Source: Streptomyces griseoluteus (GTDB lineage: Bacteria > Actinomycetota > Actinomycetes > Streptomycetales > Streptomycetaceae). Taken from it: a DNA stretch of 64,000 bases. A model generated the notes under the pieces. That model was not told where the DNA came from. It saw only the letters and a list, made by a program, of their open reading frames with translations, and searched no databases. A program made the translations under genes and the position numbers. The stretch spans positions 430,160 through 494,159 of the forward strand of contig NZ_SRRU01000006.1 of the NCBI RefSeq assembly GCF_004784465.1. The letters are read 5' to 3'. Positions 18,466-27,281 of the stretch are shown here, piece by piece (the first letter of the stretch is position 1; every line of letters starts with the position of its first letter).

Positions 18466-18481
18466 CTGATCCGCGGATCAG
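18466..18481. terminator. 16-bp perfect palindrome over the glycosyltransferase stop
   Basis: CTGATCCGCGGATCAG; the stop codon of the minus-strand glycosyltransferase (18478-18480) lies inside it. With flanks it spans 18462-18485 with one mismatched pair. It could be a terminator stem without a loop, a cruciform or a protein site. Confidence 0.45.
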
Positions 18482-19605
18482 GTGCTGACAAGTGTCCTCG
18501 CGTCGGCCCCTGCTCCCAGGAGCAGCTTGGCCCGCGCGAGATCCCTGTTCGTGATGACCCGTTGACGATGGTCGTCGGGCAACTTTCCACCGTCCAACAG
18601 CTTCTCGCAGCACTCCAGCGATTCACGGTACTCGCCCATCCAGTACGACGACACCGCCAGCTCGTCCAGCGCCCGCCACTCGTACCAGCCATGCTCCACG
18701 AACAGGATGTCCTTCGACGGCGGGAGCTCCACCGCGCGCCGCGCGAACATGTACGCGAGTGGCCAGCGCTCCCCGTTCAGACGGTACAGACGCGCGAGCT
18801 CGCCGAGCGGTTCGACGCGTGTGGGCCGGTACTCGTGCGCGTCCAGGAAGCGGGCCGTGACCTCCGGCATCCGGCGCTTGGCGTCCATGGCCAGCCGGGC
18901 CGCATAGAGCCGGGCGCAGAACGCCTCCTCGGCGAAGCCACCCATGCCCGCGCGCCGATCGTACGCGGCGAGCGCCTTTCCGGGTTCACCGGCGTCGCGC
19001 CAGCTCTGGGCGAGGTAGAAGACGTAACGGGCGTTGTCCGGATCCTTGGCAAGCCCCTCCTTGAGGATCGCGGCATCGCGGAGGTACTTCTGTCGCTGGC
19101 TGCCCTGGAGGCGCCCACCGCCGCCCATGATGACCATGCGAGCGCCTTCGAGGGTGGCCCGGCTGAAGCGCGTGTCGCACTCCAGGTACTCGTGCAGCAC
19201 ACCGACGTACCGCCAAGGCAGACGGGTCGACACCATCGTCGGACGCCAGTGGACGAGGGGGCCGTGGCGCACCTCGAAGTCGTAGCAGTCATGGGTCAGT
19301 TCCGGCATCGTGAAGCCGGGACCGGTCTCCATCACGTCGTCGGCGTCGATGAACAGCAGGTAGTGCGCGCGGTCCCGGGCCAGATCGATCGCCTCGCTGC
19401 GGCTCAGGTCGAAGCCCTTCCAAGGGCTCTCGTACAGCGCCCCGGGCAGGTCGGCGAGAGTTTCCCGGATGACGTCCTGAGTGCCGTCGGTCGAGCCCGT
19501 ATCAAGGATCACCCATGTGTCGATGAGGGGGCGCACAGATTCGAGGCAGCGCCGGATCACATGCGCCTCGTCCTTGACGATCATATTAAGGCAGACCGTT
19601 TTCAT
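18478..19605 (-). CDS. Family 2 glycosyltransferase with C-terminal TPR-like region
   Basis: A 375-residue protein starting MKTVCLNMIVKDEAHVI; 19605 was chosen because this conserved beta strand begins the GT-A fold, and upstream sequence is AT-rich (AGAAAAGAAAAAG). The nucleotide-sugar site includes LDTGSTDGTQD and the metal-binding DADD (87-90). Residues from about 200 to the end are helical repeats (YVFYLAQSWRDAGEPGKALAAYDRRA) like TPRs. This two-part architecture resembles the SunS-type glycosyltransferases that modify peptides, though many of unknown substrate exist. A divergent 49-codon ORF lies 185 bp away. The acceptor is unknown. Confidence 0.85.
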   Translation of the reverse strand: MKTVCLNMIVKDEAHVIRRCLESVRPLIDTWVILDTGSTDGTQDVIRETLADLPGALYESPWKGFDLSRSEAIDLARDRAHYLLFIDADDVMETGPGFTMPELTHDCYDFEVRHGPLVHWRPTMVSTRLPWRYVGVLHEYLECDTRFSRATLEGARMVIMGGGGRLQGSQRQKYLRDAAILKEGLAKDPDNARYVFYLAQSWRDAGEPGKALAAYDRRAGMGGFAEEAFCARLYAARLAMDAKRRMPEVTARFLDAHEYRPTRVEPLGELARLYRLNGERWPLAYMFARRAVELPPSKDILFVEHGWYEWRALDELAVSSYWMGEYRESLECCEKLLDGGKLPDDHRQRVITNRDLARAKLLLGAGADARTLVST

Positions 19606-19790
19606 GACTTTTTCTTTTCTGTAATGAAGGGGATCGGTGGGCGAGTTTACCGAGTCATAGAACTCCACACCAGGACCGCCACCAGGGGCTCGGCGTCCAT
19701 ACAGGTGATGCTCCGACCGGATTGGCACCCCAGTCGCCTGCACCTGTGTATAAGTGAGCAGTTCCTGCTGTAACGCATGGGAGATATTTT

Positions 19791-19940
19791 ATGGTAATCA
19801 CCGCGCAACTCCCCCTTCCACGCGAAGAAATCCAGAGCTCCGAGGCGATCACACACAGAAGACAGCGGACGGGGCTGTGGCTGTGGCCGCTCATCCTGAC
19901 TTTCGGCCTGACGAGCCACGGACTGACCGCTGACAGCTGA
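19791..19940 (+). CDS. Possible 49-residue hydrophobic-tailed peptide gene
   Basis: ATG at 19791 follows GGGAG with a 7-bp spacer, one of the best ribosome sites in this stretch. The peptide has a polar N-terminal half (VITAQLPLPREEIQSSEA) with a basic patch (HRRQR), then a hydrophobic helix (TGLWLWPLILTFGL) and a short polar tail. It has no cysteines and several Ser/Thr. It is divergent from the glycosyltransferase. It may encode a small membrane protein or a peptide substrate; I do not recognise the family. The main support is the ribosome site and the membrane-like helix. Confidence 0.5.
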   Translation: MVITAQLPLPREEIQSSEAITHRRQRTGLWLWPLILTFGLTSHGLTADS

Positions 19941-20707
19941 CGGCAACCTCTCGTGAAACCGTCGGGTGAGACAACCTTGCGCTGCACGATGGAGCGACCT
20001 GCCGCGGTACGAGGAGCCGTTGTCGGCAATAAAGAAGATTCGTTTTTGCGCTGGCGTAGGGTCGGTTGCCCATCACCTGCTCAACCAGTCTCATGAAAAG
20101 CACAATGTCTGTGCTCTAATCGCAGCGGCCGAAGACCTCGGCCCGGTGGATGTCGTCAGCGGCAGGTTGGCCAGGGGTCCGCCGCGCCTCCGGCCGGCCA
20201 CGATGGGCGTTTACGGTCGAGATTTAGACGCTCCGGGGTCCGTGCTCCCTTTTCTTCCCCGAGCCCATGAGACGAAGGTCCATCGGAGTGCTCCGGTGAG
20301 GCTTCGTCTTGAGCTCGACTGCACTTGCGCGGATGAGACGGCGGGCTACTCGTGCAGTTGGCGTTCCTCGATGGTCGGGAGGACGCCGGATTCGGGATCG
20401 CAGCCGCCAAGACGGGATCCACGAGGCGACACGGCTCCACCGGAAGCCGGGCGGGTTCTGTCGCGTGGTGGTTGATGCGGTGTGCGCTGCTCTGGACCTG
20501 GCCCGCCGCGGAGGTCGTCACCCTGCTCGGCGCGACCCCGGCGATCCCGCCCGCGGCGTCGTCCCGGCCGTCGCCTCCGCCGGCCTTCACCTCCCACCGG
20601 GTACTCGACCGGGCAGCCGACACTGTCGTGGAGCACCGAAACGCTCGCCTGTCCGCTCGAAAACCTTGCCGGGCGGCTGCGCGGCCGAGCGAGACCGGAG
20701 GAGTGCC
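19941..20707. other. Intergenic region, 767 bp, no gene recognised
   Basis: Lower-GC sequence around 20020-20120, then ordinary GC. Open frames crossing it (for example plus strand 19966-20475) lack codon bias and family resemblance. The last 20 bp hold the GGAGGAG ribosome site of the FNT gene. Confidence 0.4.
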
Positions 20708-21517
20708 ATGGAACCGGATGACCACATCATGCGCGGGCCCGGTGAGAGGAGAGTCGCCGAGGCGGCGGAACGGATCGTGGCCGAGGGCCGGCCACGGTTG
20801 CACCGCACCTGGACGTCCTTGGTGGCCACCTCGCTGCTGGGCGGGATCGACGTCGGTGTCGGCGTCATGGCGCTGCTGTTCGTGCGGCACGAGACTGGCA
20901 GCGAGCTGCTGGCCGGGCTGGCCTTCTCCGTGGGGCTCATCGCCTTGCTGCTCGGGCACAGCGAACTGTTCACCGAGGGCTTCCTGGTGCCCGTGGCCAC
21001 CGTCATCGCGGGCGCGGCCAGCTGGCTGGACCTGGTACGTATGTGGGCCACGGTGCTGGTGATGAACCTGATCGGTGGATGGGTGTTCATGTGGCTGGTG
21101 ATGCGGGCCTACCCGGATCTGCATCACACCGCGGCTGCCTCGGGCGCGAAGTTCGTCGACGGTGGGTACACGCTGGGCACCTTCTGCCTCGCTGTGCTGG
21201 GTGGCGGCGTCATCACGCTCATGACCCGTATGCACCACGGCAGTGAGTCCATGACCGCGAAGATCACCGCGTCGGTCGCCACCGCGTTCGTCCTGGCCGG
21301 GTTCGGGCTGTGGCACTCGGTGCTGGATTCCCTCATCGCATTCGCCGGCCTGCACACCGGCAGCACGTCCTACGGTTACCTCGACTGGCTGCGGTGGCTG
21401 GCCTGGGCGGTTCTCGGCAACATCGTCGGCGGCCTCCTGCTGACCACGACACTGCGACTCATCCGCAGTGCCCCCGTACTGAGCGGCGACAGCGCGCAAG
21501 CCCCTGACTCCCGATGA
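20708..21517 (+). CDS. Formate/nitrite transporter (FNT) family channel
   Basis: A 269-residue membrane protein with about six hydrophobic helices. The family region FVRHETGSELLAGLAFSVG followed by LLGHSELFTEGFLVPV corresponds to the second FNT helix, and MNLIGGWVFMW and GNIVGGLLLTTTLR are typical pore-helix segments. Such pentameric channels carry formate, nitrite or related monovalent anions. A perfect GGAGGAG lies 4 bp before the ATG. It is followed by a decayed Rieske gene and a DUF1360 gene, a grouping that suggests redox or anaerobic adaptation. Confidence 0.87.
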   Translation: MEPDDHIMRGPGERRVAEAAERIVAEGRPRLHRTWTSLVATSLLGGIDVGVGVMALLFVRHETGSELLAGLAFSVGLIALLLGHSELFTEGFLVPVATVIAGAASWLDLVRMWATVLVMNLIGGWVFMWLVMRAYPDLHHTAAASGAKFVDGGYTLGTFCLAVLGGGVITLMTRMHHGSESMTAKITASVATAFVLAGFGLWHSVLDSLIAFAGLHTGSTSYGYLDWLRWLAWAVLGNIVGGLLLTTTLRLIRSAPVLSGDSAQAPDSR

Positions 21518-21657
21518 CAACCCGTCCCGGCCGGTCGCGGCCGGGATCAGATCGGCAGGGCAGGGCTGAGCTGGGAGCGGGCAGCGACAAGCCCCGGCAA
21601 TTCGAGGAGACCTGGCCCCCGCGTTTGCCGTCCGCGCAAGGGGAGACCCGGCCGACC

Positions 21658-22284
21658 ATGAGCACTACGCGATTCCGCCGCCCCCGGATGCGGCAGAGCC
21701 GCTTCCTGCGGCTGGTGGACCGCTTGGAGCGGCAGCCCAGCGCCGCGCTCACCAGCCGCGTCAAGGGGCGGCACGCCACGGCCCGGGTCTATGGCTGCCT
21801 CGGCCTGACGGCAGTCGCGCTCGGCGGCATGCTGGGCGGTCACCTGGCCAACCGCCAGGCATCCGGCGCCAACCACGCCGAACAGGTCCCGCACGCCGTG
21901 CCCCGGGGCCGGTACCGGATCGGAGCCGTGGCCGAGTTCCCGGCCGACCGGCCGGTGCGGCGCAGCGTGGACGACGTCCCGATCCTGGGCGTCCGGGAAA
22001 CCGGAGGGGCGATCCACGCCCGGGCCGAAGGGCGCAGCCACCTCGCGGGTCGCTCTCCGAAGGCAAGGTCGGCGACGGGTGCGTCCTGTGCCCCTGGCAG
22101 GGCAGCGTCCTCCGGCTCTCGGACGGCTGGCGCGTCCGCGGCCCAGCCGGCCTGCGACCCCCGGATCACCGACGGCCACGTCGAGATCCGCCCGCGCCAG
22201 CAGAAGCCGGGCGGGCAGGCGCCGGGCGAGGCAGCCGTGGGACAACGGCGTACGGAGACGGAAACTCATGAACACCGCAGCTGA
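21658..22284 (+). pseudogene. Decayed membrane-anchored Rieske (2Fe-2S) protein
   Basis: The frame begins at ATG 21658 with a helical start and then GGHLANRQASGANHAEQVPH, matching the end of a DUF2231 membrane domain; most of that domain is missing. The Rieske part is broken. The first ligand box reads EGRSHLAG, with Arg where Cys should be. A one-base loss near 22050 moves the second box (CVLCPWQGS) to another frame, with Gln in place of the ligand His. A second shift near 22140 returns to the first frame for ITDGHVEIR. Two frameshifts plus two lost ligands mean no 2Fe-2S cluster can form. Confidence 0.8.
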
Positions 22285-22810
22285 CGGCCGCCTCCCAGGA
22301 CGTCTGCACGGGCTGCTGCAGCGGACCGGAAGGCAGTACGCGGCGGAGCACGACCGGCCGCTGGGCGGCTACCTCGCAACCATGGCGGGCTTTGCCGCGT
22401 ACACGACCGCCTGGGCCACCGCCGTACGGCTCCGCGGCCGGCCGCTGCCCGACCGGCCCGAGCCGTGGGACGTCGTGCTGACCTCGGTCGCCACGTTCCG
22501 GCTCAGCCGGCTGCTGACCAAGGCGTCGGTCACCAGCCCGCTGCGCGCACCCTTCACCCGGTACGTCGCCCCCCAGGGCCCGGCCGAACTGCACGAGGAG
22601 GCACAGAGCGAGGACGGCAAGCACACCGTCGGAGAACTGGCCACCTGCCCCTTCTGCATGAGCGTCTGGGTGGCGTCCACCCTGACCGCCGGCCAGCTTC
22701 TCTGGCCGCGTGAGACACGTACCGCCATGGGCGTGCTGGCCGCCCTCGCCGGGGCTGACACGCTGCAACTGGCGTACAGCGCGCTGATCGAGAAGACGAC
22801 CGGCGAGTGA
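22268..22810 (+). CDS. DUF1360 membrane-associated protein
   Basis: A 180-residue protein of the DUF1360 family with the hallmark TCPFCMSVWVAS (a CxxC next to a helix) near residue 135 and hydrophobic segments at about 35-60 and 130-150. VLTSVATFRLSRLLTKASV is the usual family opening. Start ATG 22268 is preceded by GGAGACGG and overlaps the tail of the Rieske pseudogene frame. Function unknown; in actinobacteria it commonly accompanies stress or redox genes. Confidence 0.83.
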   Translation: MNTAADGRLPGRLHGLLQRTGRQYAAEHDRPLGGYLATMAGFAAYTTAWATAVRLRGRPLPDRPEPWDVVLTSVATFRLSRLLTKASVTSPLRAPFTRYVAPQGPAELHEEAQSEDGKHTVGELATCPFCMSVWVASTLTAGQLLWPRETRTAMGVLAALAGADTLQLAYSALIEKTTGE

Positions 22811-22947
22811 CCCGGCAGTGGAACGCGGTGGTTCACGGGCGTCCGTGTGGGGCGGGGCACCGACCGCGCGGGTGAAGGCGGCTCCCGCGGCTGACGGCCT
22901 GAAGAATCGGGGTGCGGTCGGCTGGGCTGGGGTGGTAGGCAAGCGAC

Positions 22948-23709
22948 GTGACAGAGAGTCTTGAGTTCTCCGCGCTGGTGCAACTGATCGACGAGCGGTC
23001 GGCTGCGTTCCGGAGTGCGGTTGCCGCCGCGCCCAGCCTTGACGCGCCGGTGCCGTCCTGCCCCGAGTGGACGGTGTTCCATCTGGTGCAGCACCTGGGT
23101 ACGGGCCAGCGCTGGTGGGCCGCGATCGTCGCCGCGGGCCCGGCCGAGGCTCCGCCGGCCAAGGATGCCGCGGAGGTGCCGCACGATCTCGAGGCGCTGC
23201 TGGCCTGGTACGCCGAGTCGAACGAGCTGCTGCTGAGTGCGCTGCGCGAGGCCGGCCCGGAGCGCGAGTGCTGGGCGTGGTGGAGCCTCGGCGTGTCCCC
23301 GGCGAATGCCCGGGGCGTTGCCCGGCGCCGGGTGCACGAGGTGCTGGTGCACACCTACGACGCCCAGCTCGCCGCAGGCGCCGTGCAGCCGATGCCTGTG
23401 GACGTCGCGATCGACGGCGTGGCCGAGTTTCTCGACACCTGCAACTCCACCCCGGCTGCCTGGCCGCACGAGGCCGCCACCATCCACTACCACGCCACCG
23501 AGGGCCGCTCCTGGCTCCTCGCGCTGGACGGCACGGGCGCTTGGCCCGCACCCCTCACGGACGACGCCGCGCCCGCCTCCGCCTCGGCCACGGGCACGGC
23601 CGAGCAGCTGCTCCTCTTCGTCTGGGGCCGCCTCACCCTGAGCGACCTGAAGATCGAGGGCGACCAGCGGGTGTTCGAGCAGCTGATCGCCTGGGAGCCC
23701 GAGGAGTAG
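22948..23709 (+). CDS. Maleylpyruvate isomerase-family, mycothiol-dependent protein
   Basis: A 253-residue DinB/MDMPI-fold protein. The N-terminal four-helix bundle includes CPEWTVFHLVQHLGTGQRWW, the usual first metal-ligand His region, and RRVHEVLVHTYDAQ supplies the Glu and His of the zinc site. Family members use mycothiol as cofactor for isomerisation or thiol transfer. The start is GTG with only a weak upstream GGTAGG. It lies alone on the plus strand between the DUF1360 and DUF5709 genes. Substrate unknown. Confidence 0.87.
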   Translation: MTESLEFSALVQLIDERSAAFRSAVAAAPSLDAPVPSCPEWTVFHLVQHLGTGQRWWAAIVAAGPAEAPPAKDAAEVPHDLEALLAWYAESNELLLSALREAGPERECWAWWSLGVSPANARGVARRRVHEVLVHTYDAQLAAGAVQPMPVDVAIDGVAEFLDTCNSTPAAWPHEAATIHYHATEGRSWLLALDGTGAWPAPLTDDAAPASASATGTAEQLLLFVWGRLTLSDLKIEGDQRVFEQLIAWEPEE

Positions 23710-23931
23710 CCTGCCGATACCGTCGGCGGACAGCCTCAACGGCGATCACACTCTGGGCGGGTGTGATGACAGGCCCGCTGATTGACCCTTCGAGACTGAC
23801 CGGAGGGTAATTCCCCGCTCGCTGTCCGGAGTGCAGCCACTGCTCCGGCCAAGCAGTTTGGTTGGGACGGCCATACCCGGAAACGCGGATGTCGACGTTC
23901 CTGGGAGCCACTCGATGGAGGGAGGCCACTC

Positions 23932-24474
23932 ATGGACACCGATCCGATGGCCGACGACGTCTACCAGCCGACCAACAACGACGTGCGTGAAGAGGACGCC
24001 GCGCGGTTGGACGACCTGGAGGACGCGGTCGAGGAACCGAGCTACGACGAACTCCTCGACGAGGGGTACTCCCCGCCGGAGAAGCCGCTCGGCGTCACCA
24101 AGTACGGCACCACCGCAGCCGAGCAGCGGGCGGGCGAGAGCCTCGACCAGCGGTTGGCCCAGGAGGAGCCGGATGTCCGGGAGCCGGAGGGTGACGGGGT
24201 GGGCGACCTGCCCGGCGGTGACGGCGAGCTCATCGACCCGGAGGCGGGTGAGGCGCGCGCCGGCCGCCTGATGGCCCCGGACGAGGGCGCACATCCCGAC
24301 ACCGAGGCAGACGAGGTCGCCTACGACGTTGGCATCGACGGGGGAGCGGCCAGTGCCGAGGAGGCCGCCGCCCACGTCACCGACGACGACTTCTCGCCGA
24401 CCGCCCACGACCCCGTCCCTTCGGACGATCCCCTGCTGTACCCCCGCCCCCGGCGTCGGCACCGGCAGGGCTGA
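23932..24474 (+). CDS. DUF5709 acidic protein
   Basis: A 180-residue very acidic, hydrophilic, probably soluble protein matching the DUF5709 family: YSPPEKPLGVTKYGTTAAEQ and ESLDQRLAQEEPDV are its conserved centre, and EVAYDVGIDGGAASAEEAAAH is near the end. A GGAGG lies about 9 bp before the ATG. Such proteins are often stress-induced in Streptomyces; the upstream 222 bp contains TTGACC and, 17 bp on, GGGTAA, which could be a promoter (weak evidence). Function unknown. Confidence 0.83.
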   Translation: MDTDPMADDVYQPTNNDVREEDAARLDDLEDAVEEPSYDELLDEGYSPPEKPLGVTKYGTTAAEQRAGESLDQRLAQEEPDVREPEGDGVGDLPGGDGELIDPEAGEARAGRLMAPDEGAHPDTEADEVAYDVGIDGGAASAEEAAAHVTDDDFSPTAHDPVPSDDPLLYPRPRRRHRQG

Positions 24475-24821
24475 GGAGTCGGTCCCGCAGACGATCGACC
24501 TGCCGCCGCACGCCCTGTCCCGCCTGCTCGATGTGCGCGGGCCTCCTGCTCGGTCATGCCGGTCACCGCGATCATGCGCCGCGGTGCCCGCTGGGCCTGC
24601 GCTCGAGTCTCGGCGTGCCCGTCGGCTCCCCCGACCACTCGACCCGCCGCGGATCGTCGAGCACCTGCTCCGGGTGCGGCTGAAGGCGGCAGCGCCGGAG
24701 GCAGGCAGGGCGGTGAGCCGGGACGGACCGGGAGTTCCCCGGGCGCGTCCTGGCCCGGCACCCGCGATCCCCTTGGCATGATGGCCGCCCGGGTTCCCGA
24801 GGACAGAACGGAGCCGGTGTC
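24475..24821. other. Intergenic region, 347 bp, no gene recognised
   Basis: No convincing coding sequence or hairpin. The last 25 bp contain ACGGAG, the ribosome site of the exporter gene. Confidence 0.4.
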
Positions 24822-26270
24822 GTGCCCTTCGCGGAGTCGACCGGCGGCGCGTCCGGGCCCCCAGGAGCTCCGCCGGCCGTGCGGCGGTCCGTGGCGCCGC
24901 TGCTGGCCGTGTGCACGGGATACTTCATGGTCATCCTGGACGTCACGGTCATCAACGTCGCCGTGCCCGTGGTGGGCCGGGAACTGCCGGCCTCGCTCAC
25001 CGGCATCCAGTGGATCACGGACGGGTACACCCTGGTCTTCGCCGGATTCCTGATGACCGGTGGCGCGCTGGGCGACCGCCTGGGCAACCGGCGCGTCTTC
25101 AGGGCGGGCGTCTCGGTGTTCACGGTGGCCTCGGCCGCCTGCGCGTTCGCGCCGAGCGCCGCCTTCCTCATCGCGGCCCGGCTGGTGGAAGGGCTCGGTG
25201 CGGCGCTGATCGTCCCCGGCTCGCTCGCCCTCCTCCAGGAGGCGTACCCGCTGCCCGCCGCACGTTCGCGGGCCTTCGGACTGTGGGGGTCGATGGCCGG
25301 TGTCGCGGCCTCCGCCGGACCGTTGCTGGGCGGGCTGCTGGTGTCCACCGTGGGCTGGCGCTGGGTCTTCCTGATCAATCTGCCCGTCGGCGTGGCCTGC
25401 CTGTTTCTGACCTGGCGGCACGTGGCACCCTCGCCGCGTCACCCCGGCCGGTCCCTGGACTGGCCGGCGCAGTGTGCCGTGGTGGTGGCGGTGGCCCTGC
25501 TGACCGGCGCGCTGAACGAGGCCGGCCGGCGCGGCTGGTCCGATCCCCTCGTGCTCGCCGGGCTGGGCCTGGTCGTGCCCGCCGTCGCGGCGTTCGTGTG
25601 GCGCGAGCGCGTCGCCCGTTCCCCCGGCCTTCCGCCGCGCCTGCTCGGCTCCCGCACGATGGTCGGCGGGGCCGTCATCGGCCTGCTGTTCAACTTCGGC
25701 TTCTACGGCATGGTGTTCACCGCCAGCCTGGACTTCCAGCACCAGCGCGGCTTCGGCGCCCTCAGGACCGGGCTGGCGCTGTTCCCGGCCGTGGCGATGA
25801 CGATGTTCGCCTCCATCCTGTCCGGACGGCTCGCCCGCCGCACCGGTCACCGTCCGCTGGTGGTCTCCGGCATGTTCCTCGGCGCGCTGGGGCTGGCCGG
25901 CTGGGCCGCGGCGGGTACCGATCCGGCCTACCCCCTGCTGGTGGCCCCGATGATGGCCGCCGGGTTCGGTACGTCCTTCGCGCTCACCGGCTCGACCGCC
26001 ACGGTGATGGGTGCCGCGCCCCCGGAGTACGCGGGGGCCGCCTCCGCACTGTTCAACACCGCCCGCCAGATCGGCAGCGCGACCGGGGTGGCCCTCGGCG
26101 GCAGCCTGCTGGCCACCGGCGGCGACTACGGCACCGGACTTCGCACCAGCATGGCCATCGGAGCCCTCGCCTATCTGGCCGCGGCGGCCGTCGCGTGGGT
26201 ATGCGTCCCAGCCGGGCCGAAGTCACCGCCCGAACGCCCCACTTCCCCCGCGGACCGCATGTCCCGCTGA
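24822..26270 (+). CDS. MFS drug exporter, DHA2 (14-helix) family
   Basis: A 482-residue proton antiporter with about 14 hydrophobic segments. DVTVINVAVPVVGREL and WITDGYTLVFAGFLMTGG are the TM1-TM2 signatures of DHA2 exporters, and GDRLGNRRVF is motif A in the loop after TM2. GSLALLQEAYP and LWGSMAGVAASAGPLLGGLL (motif C region) are present. Start is GTG after GGAG. No TetR or MarR regulator is adjacent. Likely exports a hydrophobic drug or endogenous metabolite. Confidence 0.9.
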   Translation: MPFAESTGGASGPPGAPPAVRRSVAPLLAVCTGYFMVILDVTVINVAVPVVGRELPASLTGIQWITDGYTLVFAGFLMTGGALGDRLGNRRVFRAGVSVFTVASAACAFAPSAAFLIAARLVEGLGAALIVPGSLALLQEAYPLPAARSRAFGLWGSMAGVAASAGPLLGGLLVSTVGWRWVFLINLPVGVACLFLTWRHVAPSPRHPGRSLDWPAQCAVVVAVALLTGALNEAGRRGWSDPLVLAGLGLVVPAVAAFVWRERVARSPGLPPRLLGSRTMVGGAVIGLLFNFGFYGMVFTASLDFQHQRGFGALRTGLALFPAVAMTMFASILSGRLARRTGHRPLVVSGMFLGALGLAGWAAAGTDPAYPLLVAPMMAAGFGTSFALTGSTATVMGAAPPEYAGAASALFNTARQIGSATGVALGGSLLATGGDYGTGLRTSMAIGALAYLAAAAVAWVCVPAGPKSPPERPTSPADRMSR

Positions 26271-26337
26271 CCGAACGCCCCCCCCTCGGGCCCCCCGGAA
26301 GGGTGTGCCCGGCCGCCGCTGAGAACCGGCCGACCCG

Positions 26338-26691
26338 TCAAGTCAGCATGGGAGCCCGGTTCTTGCGAGCCCGGTGGATGCCCAGGCCGAGGAAGCCGAC
26401 CCAGACCAGAGTGAGCAGACCGACGAGGGCATCCGCGCCCCACCCGTTGACGGCGTAGAAGTGGGTGGCGTCCATGCCGAAGTAGAGCGACGGGACGGCC
26501 AGCAGGTTGATGACTCCGACGACAACGGCACCGCGCAGGGCCCAGCGTGGCACCACCGGTGACGCGGCGCTCATGAACTGCTGCGCGGCACGGGCGAACC
26601 CGAGGAAGAACATCGCGATCCACAGGTGTGCGATCGGACCGTGAGCCAAGGCCATGGCGGCCGCCAGAGGGCCGTCCGTGGTCGGGTCCAT
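26338..26691 (-). CDS. Small membrane protein, probably 5'-truncated
   Basis: 117 residues with three hydrophobic helices (WIAMFFLGFARAA, AVVVGVINLLAVPSL, ALVGLLTLVWVGFLGLGIH) ending in a basic tail. The reading frame stays open upstream to 26997 but enters sequence that belongs to the opposite-strand regulator remnant. The true 5' end has therefore probably been lost at about 26690, and the ATG used here is only the first in genuine sequence. A run of G lies directly against it. Family not recognised. Confidence 0.5.
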   Translation of the reverse strand: MDPTTDGPLAAAMALAHGPIAHLWIAMFFLGFARAAQQFMSAASPVVPRWALRGAVVVGVINLLAVPSLYFGMDATHFYAVNGWGADALVGLLTLVWVGFLGLGIHRARKNRAPMLT

Positions 26692-26697
26692 CCCCCC

Positions 26698-27084
26698 CTC
26701 GACGCATTGCAGGCCGGCGCGAGCGGATACCTGCTCAAAGATGTCGCGCCGCAAGAGCTCTGCCACGCGGTTCACCTTGCCGCATCGGGAGAATCCGCGT
26801 TCTCGGCGACGGTCACCCGCCAACTCGTGGCACGCCACACTCGCACAGCCGACGATTCCGCCGGCGCCAGAGCTCAGCGGACATCGGAGGCGCTCACCGA
26901 ACGGGAACGTGCCGTCGCCGAGGCTGTCGCCGAAGGCGCTTCCAACGCGACAATCGCGAAGGCGCTCTTCATGAGCGAAGGCACGGTCAAGACGCACATC
27001 TCCCGCGCGCTCACCAAGACCGGCTTGGACAACCGGGTCCAGCTGGCACTCCTGGTGTTCCAGGCGCAGCAGAACTCCTGCTGA
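26698..27084 (+). pseudogene. NarL/LuxR-type response regulator, N-terminus missing
   Basis: Begins abruptly at DALQAGASGYLLKDVAP, the end of a receiver domain, followed by a linker and an intact LuxR helix-turn-helix (LTERERAVAEAVAEG, MSEGTVKTHISRALTKTG). The phosphoacceptor Asp and the first 80-odd residues are absent. Sequence just upstream belongs to the opposite-strand membrane protein, so a deletion or recombination joined the two. No ribosome site or start fits this fragment. If translated, it would be an unphosphorylatable DNA-binding domain. Confidence 0.8.
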
Positions 27085-27281
27085 GGTTTCCAGGGCGTAA
27101 GGCTCGAAAAGCAGAGCGAAAAGTCACGCGGGTGGGCACACACCAACGTGACCGCCACCGAGCGGTGGCATGTGAAGCCTTATGCAGAGGATCTTCGCAA
27201 GGCCGCCTCAAAATGGGATGGCCTGCACGGAGTTGAGACCCCAGTGCGTGAGAAATTGTGAGATGTGAGAGCGTGAGCAGG

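Noticed and set aside
18203..18613. Minus-strand protein-like segment between SDR remnant and glycosyltransferase
   Set aside because: No start, no domain recognised, and it overlaps the glycosyltransferase end; treated as non-coding or decayed.
19791..19940. The 49-codon ORF as a sublancin-like S-glycosylated bacteriocin precursor
   Set aside because: It has no cysteine and no processing-like double-glycine or bacteriocin leader; only the looser substrate or partner idea is kept.
19966..20475. Plus-strand frame of 169 codons in the large gap
   Set aside because: Random amino acid composition, no ribosome site, and no resemblance to a known family.
23780..23807. Stress sigma factor promoter ahead of the DUF5709 gene
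   Set aside because: The -10-like GGGTAA is acceptable but the -35 does not match the stress consensus, so it is mentioned only in the gene note.
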